Source: Babylonia areolata
Taxonomy: Eukaryota > Mollusca > Gastropoda > Neogastropoda > Buccinidae
Direction: 5' to 3'
DNA: 64,000 nucleotides
Assembly (NCBI RefSeq): GCF_041734735.1
Contig: NC_134876.1
Coordinates: 23,678,752 to 23,742,751, forward strand
The position numbers and the translations under genes were made by a program. Under the pieces are notes generated by a model, which was not told the origin of the DNA, did not search any database, and saw only the letters and a program-made list of their open reading frames with translations. The first letter of the stretch is position 1; each line of letters starts with the position of its first letter. This document shows, one piece after another, positions 1 through 9,909 of this stretch.

Positions 1-690
1 AATGTCATACAATAGAAATATAATATATATAAGAATATGTATTTATATGGATTTTTTTTATTCACACAGAAGCTTTGTAATCTTTTCTGTAACTATGTTT
101 TTTCTACTGTTTTCGACGTTTTTCTGTTTCCTTTTCTTATCCCCACCCCCACCACTATCTCCATCCCAACATACACACCCCTCCCTCTCTACCACCACCT
201 CGCCTTCCTTCTCCCTTCCTCCTTCCCGTCCTCCACACCCACCCACCCCTTCCAACCCCTGCCCCGTCCCCCTCCTCAACGTTGTTTCGCTCGTTTTCCC
301 ACTGCCTTCGTTGTATTTAAAATGAACATCAGCCAGCAGATATATTATTATGGCTTGCATTGTGTATCGTGTACTTCTGACTGTATGCACCTTGCTTCAG
401 TAAGCAGTGGTGGCATGTTTTACCGTTCAGGGGAGCTGATGGCCTCGTTATGATTCTAGGTATACTGTGGTAGGTGCCTGCGTTTGTCTTCATCCGTTTC
501 TGAACGATTTTGTGTCAAGCGATGAATACGTGGTGATTTTTTTGTGAATTATGACTGATCAGTAGGGAAGGCTCTTTGTCAAGCTAAAAGGTAATGACAC
601 GTGTGAGAAGAGATAGATAGTTTCGTTTTTATGTACGTATATGTGTGGAAAGGTGTGTGCGTGCGTGTGTGTGCGCGCGCGTGTGTGTGT

Positions 691-721
<31 letters not shown>

Positions 722-1177
722 GTATTTTTTTACCATGTATTATGCTTAGCACAACTGTTACAATGGATTGATTAAAACGCTGGCCTGTCCAAGGTGCTTT
801 ATCATACGTTGACCCAGTTCTGAAATATTAACCTTATTATTATTATTATTACTCTCATTCCATACATCTTGCCACACATCAATTGATACAGTAATGCCAG
901 TTATCATGTATTTCGATTTGTACGTCATTGTTGATTTTTGTTTCACTTCAGTGAAAGTCAGTTTTGTCATTTTCCTTCGTATGTTTTGTATCTATTTTGT
1001 CAGAACAGTAGAGTTGGAACCTCATTGAAGAAGGGCCTATAACAATCGTCTTGCCAAGCATTTTAGCTTTACAACTCATGATTACGTTTTGCTTTCAATA
1101 ATGTTTTTATTGCATCAGTGTCACCCTTTCTGTCTCCGTGTCTGTCTGTTTGGTTTGTCTGTCTGTCTGTCAGCCTG

Positions 1178-1224
<47 letters not shown>

Positions 1225-1854
1225 CTCTCTCCTCTTTAGTCTCATATGCATGTATGTGTGTGTGTGTGTGAGGGGAGAGGGGGGTGTTTAGTAGGTGGGT
1301 GTCTGAAATATGTGTGTGTGTGTGTGTGTGCGTGTATGTGTTTGTGTTTGCACTTGCGTGCGTGTGCGCACTGACATATAAAGTTGCCTTTTGTTTTTTT
1401 GGTTTTTTTCAAAGGGAATGTATAACATCTGCGTGTGTGTAAGTGCGTTTGTGTGATTGCGAGTGAGAGAGGGAGGGGACTCGACGCGCACGTACTGCGC
1501 ATCAGAAACATGTATCCCGTTTCATTCTGTTACAGTGCATATTATCATCATTTCAGTCAGGTTTACATATCTATGGCATACATAATTGGCTGAGAAGCGA
1601 GCATTATTTTCATGTTAGTCTGGTCATTGACATTTATTTTGCAGGTGATAATTATACATATCATAAAACTTGATAATTATATGAATCACGAAGAAAATGT
1701 GTACCTTGATGTATTCCCAATAAAAACGTTACAATATAATTACACATGTGTCAGTCTGCGTGTATGCACTGTGATTGATTCGGTCTGTCTCAGTCTCTCA
1801 AGTCTCTCTGCCTCTGTCTCACTGTCTGTATCTCCGTCCGTCTGTCTGTCTGTC

Positions 1855-1898
<44 letters not shown>

Positions 1899-2159
1899 AT
1901 TATTATACATACATATGCACACACGTGTGTGTGTGTGTGTGTGTGTCATTTCAACCTCAAAAATAGATTAGGGGAATGGTGTCCTACATACCATAGACTA
2001 TGAATGCTTTACACGCCCGCGACGACGACAACAACAACGATAATGATAATGATTATTATGATGATGATAAGAATAATGATATGATTATTATTATTATTAC
2101 ACTACTACTGCTGCTGCTACTATTACTACTACTAGCTGCTGTTTCTGCTGCTGCTGATG

Positions 2160-2197
<38 letters not shown>

Positions 2198-2330
2198 GCT
2201 ACTGCTTCTGCTACTGCTACTGCTACTGCTACTACTAAGGAGAAGAAGAAGCAGAAGAAGAATGACGGATAATAACCGTGGATTGTGAAGTGATATTCAT
2301 ATACTAATGTCTGTAAGTCAGCATACACAG
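1..2330. other. intergenic DNA upstream of erlin, microsatellite-rich
   Basis: No supportable gene. The stretch holds a C/T-rich tract (about 128-280), TG runs (about 640-720, 1255-1330, 1857-1897, 1920-1947), a CA run (about 1178-1220) and a short TTA run near 838. All open frames here are products of these simple repeats, such as poly-Val-Cys or poly-Thr-His strings, and none resembles a protein family. Confidence 0.7.
2010..2245. repeat. compound trinucleotide repeat (AAC/GAT/TAC/TGC)
   Basis: A run of mixed trinucleotides: AAC, then GAT/ATT, then TAC and TGC units, with the longest uninterrupted TAC block at about 2160-2197. The three-base period keeps frames open on both strands as poly-Thr/Ala or poly-Val/Ala. 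This is low-complexity DNA, not coding sequence. Confidence 0.9.
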
Positions 2331-2334
2331 AACT

Positions 2335-2570
2335 TCGCCGCACTCATTAGTGATACTGGCTGTGACCTATGTCAAATTCACTGGCTTCCACGCAGCGTTA
2401 AAAAAAAAGTGTAAGGTATATTTATGCAGTCCGCTCCGAAGTTATAGCTGATTCAAACCATTTAAAACTATCTTATATTTTTCCCGCACATACACACCGT
2501 TACATGATCTCAGGTTGGCTCTGTTGCAAACTCGAATTTTCAAATTCTCGAAATTGCCCGGCATTTGAAA
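2335..2570 (+). mobile_element. possible decayed L2-type LINE C-terminal remnant
   Basis: Forward translation near 2370 gives 'IHWLP' followed by a basic stretch. This recalls the LHWLPV motif near the C-terminus of L2/CR1-type reverse transcriptases, which also appears intact in the LINE at 41.5-42.6 kb. Stops follow at once, so this would be an old and badly decayed piece. The match is short and I rate it as weak. Confidence 0.35.
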
Positions 2571-2884
2571 CGATCAGCCCCCCATCCCACTCCCCCCACT
2601 CCCCCCTCCCGCACCCCTCCCCTTAAAACGGACGCCATTTTGGTCCAACTTGGTGTGATTCATAAGGGACAGGTCCGCTCGCTTCGACGCCTTCTTCAAA
2701 CTAAAACTGGGGTGGAAAAGAATTCAAGGTTTCAAAACATACGTTCAAGATGCACAATAGAAAAAACGATTAGAAAACTATCTGGGAACGTGCCTGCATG
2801 TACATAATATGTAGGATAGACAGAGGAGGTGGAGTCATAAGGCGATGGCCCCTTATAACAGAATATTAACATGATAGAAAGTAG

Positions 2885-3010
2885 GCCCATTCAAATTAAT
2901 AACAATAATGATAATAATAATAAAAATGATGATGATCATCATAATAATGATAATAATAATATTTGTTGATCGCTTTCCTCCCTTGAAAGGAGCTCAAAGC
3001 ACTTTAAAAT
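2885..3010 (-). mobile_element. LINE 3' end with (ATT)n tail, reverse strand
   Basis: Read on the reverse strand, a segment with 'TTTGAGCTCCTTTCAAGGG' leads into ATTATT repeats. This is the usual look of an L2-like LINE or derived SINE 3' end: a small stem-loop followed by a trinucleotide tail. It abuts the MITE that starts at 3016. Confidence 0.5.
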
Positions 3011-3015
3011 AACCA

Positions 3016-3247
3016 TTAACTCTCTCCATACGAACGGCGAAAGAGACGACGTTAACAGCGTTTCACCCCAATTACCACCATCAAAATATTACAAGCGGAA
3101 GGCTCTTGCACTGAAGAGGTGAATGTTGACAAAGAATACCACAATTCTGACGACGGAAGCTAAAGGTTGGGTCATTGAGACACCCACTGGACATCCGAGG
3201 GGTCTGTGTAGAGGAGAAGAGAGGACTGGCCGTACTGAGTGAGTTAA
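3016..3247. mobile_element. TTAA-ended MITE, 232 bp
   Basis: The element begins TTAACTCTCTCCATACG and ends CGTACTGAGTGAGTTAA. The ends are imperfect inverted repeats, about 16 of 22 bases matching. It has no coding capacity, so it is a non-autonomous DNA transposon relic. The element at 50460-50766 begins with the same TTAACTCT and 25805-26798 also has TTAA ends, suggesting a related group. The outer TTAA could be the target-site duplication. Confidence 0.7.
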
Positions 3248-3351
3248 ACACATACACACATACGCAATAATTTACAAAAGGAAAAAGAAAAAGAAATGAT
3301 TTAACGCACAAAAGCATAAAACAGACATCAAGACTACGCCTACTGTATTAC

Positions 3352-3427
3352 ATGACAAAATCACACCCACACACCCACACCCACACCCACACCCGCCCAC
3401 ACACACACCCACACAAACACACACCCA

Positions 3428-3476
<49 letters not shown>

Positions 3477-3479
3477 CAC

Positions 3480-3527
<48 letters not shown>

Positions 3528-3545
3528 TGCACGCACGCACGCGCG
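3352..3545. repeat. long CA/TG microsatellite
   Basis: About 190 bp of (CA)n with ACCC interruptions at the left side and a (GCAC)n end near 3525-3545. It lies inside or beside the 3' part of the reverse-strand LINE relic that follows. Both strands read open as Thr-His or Cys-Val polymers, which are not genes. Confidence 0.95.
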
Positions 3546-3559
3546 TCTTTATATCTATT

Positions 3560-4290
3560 TTCGTATAGACAAGACAAGAGAGCACACCGGCCAGATCAGT
3601 TGAGTACGTGTAGCTTGAGTAGTATGGAAATGTCGGATGGAACTGATATTTCGACTGAGTCTGAAAGTACGCAGCCTTGCAGAGATTGTCTACGTGTTTC
3701 TTCATTGAAAGGTTTGAATCAAACACCACACCCAGATTCTTCACTGGAGATACGGTCTACATCTGAATCTAAGAGTTGTTTCTAGACAGTCTACTTAAGA
3801 AGATGATGATAGCTTCGGTTTTGCTATCAGTTCATTGTAGTTTGTTTCGATTCATCCATGCCAGTGCCTTAACGTCAGCAATACATTGTTGAAGTATCCC
3901 AATGAAGGATTCAAGATCGGAAAAAGTAGTTTATTTGCAGAGATGGACGGTTATCATCAGCAAAGGCATGACTCCTTACTGGATGGTTTTGACAACATCA
4001 AAAGGTGGTCGAGAAAAAAAAAGAATAAACAGCATGCACTGGTCCAAGTACAGTTCCTTGCAGAACGCCGCCACTGATATATACATATAACTGTTGATGG
4101 GAAATGGTAATTTACCGTGACTGTTTCTGTTCTGTTTCTAAGGTAGGATTAGTGGAACCATGACAGTACGTGCGGACCCAGAGATGCCAAAGAAGTGTCT
4201 AAGTCTATTTAGCGAGATAGCATGCGGCAGAAAGATCAACCAATGCAAGAACACATATGTTACATATATCATTGAACATACCGAGCGACA
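3560..4290 (-). mobile_element. decayed L2-like LINE reverse transcriptase fragment
   Basis: Reverse-strand translation recovers RT landmarks in the right order, scattered over frames and broken by stops. From high to low coordinate they are 'LVDLSAA' (near 4240), a 'GGVLQGTVLGP' version of [10 protein letters not shown] (near 4050), 'FADD' (near 3960), 'NRNKLQ' (near 3840) and 'KNLGVVFDSNLSMKKHV' (near 3700). The series matches the RT core and thumb of the better-preserved LINE at 41.5-42.6 kb. A reverse-strand 'DEVHFVLSCP'-like stretch near 4400 may extend it. Clearly dead. Confidence 0.8.
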
Positions 4291-4611
4291 AACAGTCAGC
4301 TAATTTACTATCTGTTTTTGCCGATAGCACGATCAGTTTGTAAACAAATACGGGTCTTCGGAGTATACCCTACTTTTATGGCAGTCTCTTAATCCAGGAC
4401 AAGAAAGCACAAAATGTACCTCGTCTCCTGTTGAAGATTGACATAACAGGTATTTCATTATGATTATCATGTCTGGTTTTGATAGGGATCACAGTGAACA
4501 TGAACTGCAGAAATTAATAACAAAGTTTTGTCATAATGTGCTTTAGATGCCTGTGAGCATGCTTGAATGTGTAAGATGGTAGGCAACATAGCATAAACTT
4601 AGAGAGTGAGA

Positions 4612-4700
4612 GTGAGAGACAAGACAAGACAAATTCTTTATTTCGAAGATAATAGATAAGCACTGGTGTGCTTTTTTACATCCAGAGAGAGAGGATTGAA
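4612..4700 (-). mobile_element. LINE/SINE 3' end with (CAAGA)n tail
   Basis: 'GACAAGACAAGACAAATTC' is followed by 'TTTATTTCGAAGATAATAG'. In reverse orientation this is a 3'UTR ending in a pentanucleotide (CTTGT)n tail. The same arrangement occurs at 36088-36180 with (CAAGT)n and 'ATCTTTATTGAGGGTAA', so both are probably 3' ends of one retroposon group. Confidence 0.55.
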
Positions 4701-5059
4701 TTGAAGTGAAAAAAAAAATTCTGAGGGTAATACATAAGCAAAATAATGCTTTTTTTCCCCTTCTTCTAAGGGGAAACAGTAACATAAACAAAAGGGGAAT
4801 CAGCAGTTATATAAGTACAGCATGCACATTATAGTCATGGATACATGAATGGTAATTTGACATTTACAACACCAAATAGAGGAGAATAAGAGGTGGGAGA
4901 TATAAGGGGACAAACAGAGAGAGAAAGAGACAGAGAGGGTACAAAAAAATGAAAATTAACAGAGGTCAAGATAATGATCAATCAATGAATAAAATGAAAT
5001 GAAAAATATATATATAACAAAATAAAACAAAATTTAAAAAAAAACACCAAAAAATGAGG

Positions 5060-5062
5060 CTA

Positions 5063-5094
<32 letters not shown>

Positions 5095-5098
5095 GTGC
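5060..5098. repeat. (GA)n followed by a G run
   Basis: A GA microsatellite runs straight into about 13 G's, roughly 460 bp upstream of the erlin start codon. It marks the boundary between repeat-rich upstream DNA and the probable erlin 5' region. Confidence 0.85.
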
Positions 5099-5199
5099 GC
5101 GAGATATGAACCGACCAAGATCATGCGAAAATCACTGACATGGGCTAAATTTACATCATATGTCAGTGGCGAAAACAGAAGGCGAAGGGAGGGAACTTT

Positions 5200-5562
5200 T
5201 GACACAAATAAGCTTGCTTGTTCTCCCTTTGACGGAATTGCTTCCGGATCGAGGTACACGCACGGTTCGTGAGATTGCATGCAAGGCGTGGTACGTTTTT
5301 CTCTGACACATTGAAACACATTTTCTCCCTCACCTTAAAACGGTTGTTTTTCGGTACTTGGTTCATTTCATTTTGCAACCAGTAATTGTCCAGCTCATGC
5401 GTTTTAGTTTCTTTCGAATCCACTTGAACCAAGTCAGTTTTTCGAACAAGATGCAGTTACAGTTGAGTTTATGGTTACCTGCCAACTTAGAAACTGAGTA
5501 ATTTCTTTAAGTGTACGTGGTGCATTGCAGAAGGCGGGTGTTTCGACAGACTGCAGTAAACC
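5200..5562 (+). promoter_or_regulatory. probable erlin promoter and 5'UTR
   Basis: This low-repeat stretch precedes the erlin start and is richer in CpG than its surroundings around 5230-5300. It contains CTTCCGG, an ETS-type core, near 5240. There is no clear TATA box, as is usual for a housekeeping ER gene. The start ATG at 5563 sits in a strong Kozak setting, AAACCATGG, with A at -3 and G at +4. The transcription start cannot be placed from sequence. Confidence 0.4.
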
Positions 5563-5650
5563 ATGGCGAACGAAGCGATGGTCTTCTTGACCGTGGGTGC
5601 AGTGATATGCGGCATCTGTATCAACTTCTCTATTCACAGGATAGAAGAAG
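5563..5650 (+). CDS. ERLIN1/2: erlin coding exon 1 (signal anchor)
   Basis: Encodes the first 29 codons plus one base. After MANEA comes a run of hydrophobic residues ending in HRIEEG, which matches the human LHKIEEG junction of membrane anchor and SPFH domain. Translation from this ATG gives the expected family N-terminus. The donor GTAAGT follows directly. The next intron is about 6.65 kb and carries the reverse-strand LINE. Confidence 0.9.
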
Positions 5651-8600
5651 GTAAGTCTTTACATTGTTCGATCATATCCGGCACGAAAAAAGGTCAGGCA
5701 TGTTTCAGTTGACATAAGGAAAGGTCATGTGATCAGGATCAGGATCTGGTAGTGTACGTCGCAGACGCCACTTCTGGCGATATAGACGCGACGGAACTAG
5801 GACGCATGTACATATCAGAAAAAAATAGTCAAAGTAAGACCTATGGAAAACTGTCTACCCTGGGTTAAGACCATCAACCCCCCCCCCCCCCCCCCCGATT
5901 CGGCCGGAAGGGTCCAGGCCCCACTTCCAGAAGCAAGACCCCCCCAAAAAAGTAAAATAAAATAAAATAAATAAAATAGTGGTTGCTGGTCACAGGCTCA
6001 GATGGTGGGTAATCTGGTCAGCACTGATGAAAATGTGCTGACTGAGTGCAGTGACAGTGGCCTCACTCAGTTGGTTCCACTCCATGGCAGTCCTCTTCTT
6101 CTTCCTTTATACAACCAACATCATTATATTGATGATTCTGTTGTAGTTTAGGGAGGTTGCTAAGGATTGCGCTGTTGTGAGGATTGGAAGAAAAAAAAAA
6201 AATTTTTGCGACCTGGCCAGCCAGTGTATGTTCAGCGTGCACTGACATGATGCCAAGCCTCTGCATCACCTGTGAGCAGGGGGGGGGGGGGGGGATTTTG
6301 GGGTGTATGGGTGGTTAGGAGGAGGGTGAGCGAGAAGAGGGGGGGTGGAGGGGGGGATTCACTTTTAGAGATGAGAGGCCAGTCTGGACTTGAAGCAGTC
6401 CAGTGACTCAGCTGTCACAACTTCCTGAGGCAGCTTGTTCCATTCTGGTATGGTCCTCGGGAAGAATGCTATCTGCCTGTACAGTGTTGTGCAGGATGGA
6501 ATGTCGTAGCTCAGGCTGTTGTTCGTTCTACAGCTCAGCCTGCTCTTAGATGGCTTGGGCAGGTACTTGGAGTTGATGGAGATGATACCATGGTGGAATT
6601 TGTAGAACATCTCCAAGCGGGCTTTCTTGCGGCGCTGTTGTAGGGGAGGCCAATAGAGTGAATCGAGGATGGAGTCCACGCATGATGTTTGGCGATGGCG
6701 ATTTGAGACCCATCTTGCTGCTCTTCGTTGGATCTTCTCGAGGGCCTCAACCTCGTTTGCAGTGTAGGGATCCCAGACGGTGGCTGCGTACTCAAGAAGT
6801 GGGCGAACAAGGGCTTTGAACGCAGTTTCCTTTGTCTTCTTGTTGCCGATCTTGAGGTTGTGCCGGACGAAGCCTAGGGTCTTGCTGGCTTTCTTTGTGA
6901 TGGAGTCAATGTGGGATTCCCACTGCATATTGTCCTGAATGTTGACGCCCAGGTACTTAGTGGTGCTGACGTTTTCAATCTTCTGCCCATGCAGCTCATA
7001 CGCAGGGGCGGTCTTGTCCCTTTTCCGGGAAACTCTCAGTGTTGAGCACTTCTGTGGATGGAACTCCATGGACCACTTCTCCTCCCAGGTGGTAAGGGAG
7101 TGTAGATCTTCTTGCAGCACTTGCTCGTCCTTTTTCTTCATGATGGTCTTGCTGCACAGGGTGTCATCGGCAAATAGGCGGATCTTCGACTTGATGCCAT
7201 CAGGGAGGTCATTTATGTACAGAAGAAAGAGACTCGGCCCTAGAACCGAGCCTTGAGGGACGCCAGATTCCACGGGTAGAAGGTCGGATCTTGTTCCTTC
7301 CACTATCACAGCCTGCTGTCTGTCCTTGAGGAAGTCCTTGATCCAGGCATTGGTGCGTTCTCTGATGCCGTAACGATGTAGTTTGTGGACAAGTAGGGTA
7401 TGGCTGACTTTGTCGAACGCTTTTGAGAAGTCGAGGACGATAGTGTCCTCCTGGTTTCCCTTCTCTATCTCTCTGGTCGCTTCTTCCACATACCCAAAGA
7501 GTTGAGTTTCACATGACCGTCCGCGTCGGAAGCCGTGCTGCTCTGGACAGAGAATCTCATTGTTCTCAAGATGGGACATGATGTGGCTGGTGATGATATG
7601 TTCCATTAGCTTGCAGGCTATGCAGGTGAGGGAGATGGGGCGGTAGTTAGCTGCTTTGTATTTTTCTCCTTTTTTGAAGACAGGTGTGATGTTGGCCTGT
7701 TTCCAGTCCTGTGGCAGGGTGCCGGAGGAGTATGAAATGCGGTAGAGCAGGGTGAAGGCTGGAGTGATCTCTTCTGCAACCGTCTTCAAAAGTCTGGGGG
7801 TAATGCCGTCTGGGCCACAGGCTTTATTGGGGTTGAGGTTGAGCAGGAGTTTTCTAACTCCATCTTCTGTGATGTTTATATCAACACATGATGGATAGTC
7901 TGGAGGGTTTGGTCCAGGGGGGCACTGCTGTTCGAACTCTTCAGCTGTAATGGTGTGTTTGGGGCTGAATACTGAGTGGAACTGGGTATTTAAGATCTAG
8001 GCTTGCTCTTTGGGGTCAGAGATGAGTTTCCCGGCTTCTTTAAGTGGGGAGACGCCCACTCCTGTTCTTGCTTTGATGAAGCTCCAGAACTTCTTCTTGG
8101 AGGTGGTCTGGTTTTCTCCTTCATCAGAGATCAGACCTTCTACGTGTCTCCAGTAGGCGCAACGTAGACGTTTCTGTCTTGTCTGCGTATGTGTTTCTTG
8201 GTCTCATAGTCAACCCAGGGGAGGCTTGGCTTGGATCTTGTTTGCTTATGGGAGACGTGATCTGAGAGGGCTTGACTCAGGCCAGTGCGCATTTCAGTCC
8301 ACACTTCCTCAACATTGCTCTTCTCGTCAAAGGTGCTCATGATGTAATCATTCATCTTCTGCACTGCCTCTCTTAGTGGCTCCTTGCATTCCTCAGTGTA
8401 GATGGGAATGAGTCGCTGGGGTTGGCGTTTCTTTAGCCTGGTAGATTGAAATCGCCACCGGCAACGATGATGGCGTTCCTGTACGAGTTGGAAGCAAGTC
8501 GGGCAGACTTCACAAATGCATTCATGCTCTCAGCATACTCTGTGTGGGGGTGGTAGAAGCAGCAGACTAATAGTGTGTGCCGTCCTTTCATTTTGATCTT

Positions 8601-9866
8601 CACCCAGAGGTTTTCGTAACTTGCAGAGAGTTCAGGCATCTCGTGGGAAGTCAGGTCTTCTGAGACGAGGATAAAGACACCTCCCCCACTCTCTTTACCC
8701 CATTCACCTGGTGGTCTGTCTCTGCGATAGATGGCGAAGCCCCTGGGGAAGATTACAGCGTTTTTGTGGGACTGGGTCAGCCATGATTCTGTACCGACAA
8801 TGATGTCTGGTCTTGTGGCTTGGGCCAGGTTGCTGACCTTGCTGACAATAGAGTAGCAGTTTACATTCAGGAAGCGGAGAGGTCGTCTGCTGTGTTTATC
8901 TTGCTTGCTTGCTCTAGAAGGTGTGGAAGTATGGAGTGGATTGAAGGGGCTGTTTATGTTTGAGCTGTTGGATGAGTCAATTTCGCTGACTTGACTGAGA
9001 TGGGTGGCACCTACACCTTGCAGATCAAAGGCAATGGTGCTGTAGTTGGCATTGGCGCAAACAACGCAATGCCAGGTGACATCGCTTCTGCCAAGGAGGT
9101 CTTAGGATCCACTGCCGATATGTTGGCATTCTGCATGGAACCATAGTCCACAAGACTCGCATGCAACCCCTCGTTGGTCCCATGTTACACTGCGGTCACA
9201 GGCACCACATGGGTAGCGGGAGTCTGGGTCTATATTCAAGGAGTCATTTTGTGAGGTTGGGCCATTGAAGCTAGGTCCAGGATTTGGTTCTGGCGAGTAG
9301 GAGTTTGCGAGTAGGAGGCCTACTAAATACAGAAGAACAAGTCTCTGTCTTGTAACATCGCTCCGGGCAGCTCGGGGTCGTGCAGTACGAGTTGTTAGGA
9401 ACTTAATCCTATCCACAAACACGCAGTACCCAGATGAAGAAGGAGCTACGATATTGCTCTGTTCTCGCGTCGGGGACCCGGAATCCATGGGAGTGGTTGA
9501 TGGCCTGATCAAGTTTCACTTTGACGTATCGTTCATGCCAAGTGCTCAGTCTGTGTGGCCATTTTTAGATTTTTGTGCTCCTTTTTTTCTTTTCTGTTTT
9601 TTTTTTTTTTTAACTGTCAAATTGCAGTGGATAGGGAAAATGATGCACGTTAGAATTTCAGTGACATAAAATTTAGAATGATTAGTTTACTGTATTATAA
9701 GGTGTTCACACTTGAACTTTTTCTTCATATTAGAATGTAGTATAGGGAAAGATGATATACTTATGTGAAGTTAATCGTTTTTGCAGGGTAATTGTTATGG
9801 AACCTGTGAGGCTCAGTTTCTTTTTAATTCAGTGTTTTGATAACATTTGCAATTTATTCTCATCTT

Positions 9867-9909
<43 letters not shown>

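Larger units (their letters stand above)
5955..9560 (-). mobile_element. near full-length CR1-like LINE with PHD, APE endonuclease and RT
   Basis: Reverse-strand element in erlin intron 1. From its 5' side: an N-terminal segment with a Cys4-His-Cys PHD-type finger (about 9105-9210; CGAC, CESC, WFHAEC), an AP-endonuclease region (about 8870 to 8435; [30 protein letters not shown]), a linker, and an RT (7789-6365, 474 aa open; [25 protein letters not shown], then WNKLPQEV). The order PHD-EN-RT is known for CR1-clade elements. The 3'UTR probably runs to an A/T simple-repeat tail near 5955. It is dead: there is an in-frame TAG near 8000 and frame changes near 8190 and 8440. The RT part is otherwise long and clean, so the insertion is fairly recent. 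Confidence 0.9.

Noticed and set aside
6939-7256. Forward ORF of 105 codons within the LINE
   Set aside because: Antisense shadow of the LINE reverse transcriptase.
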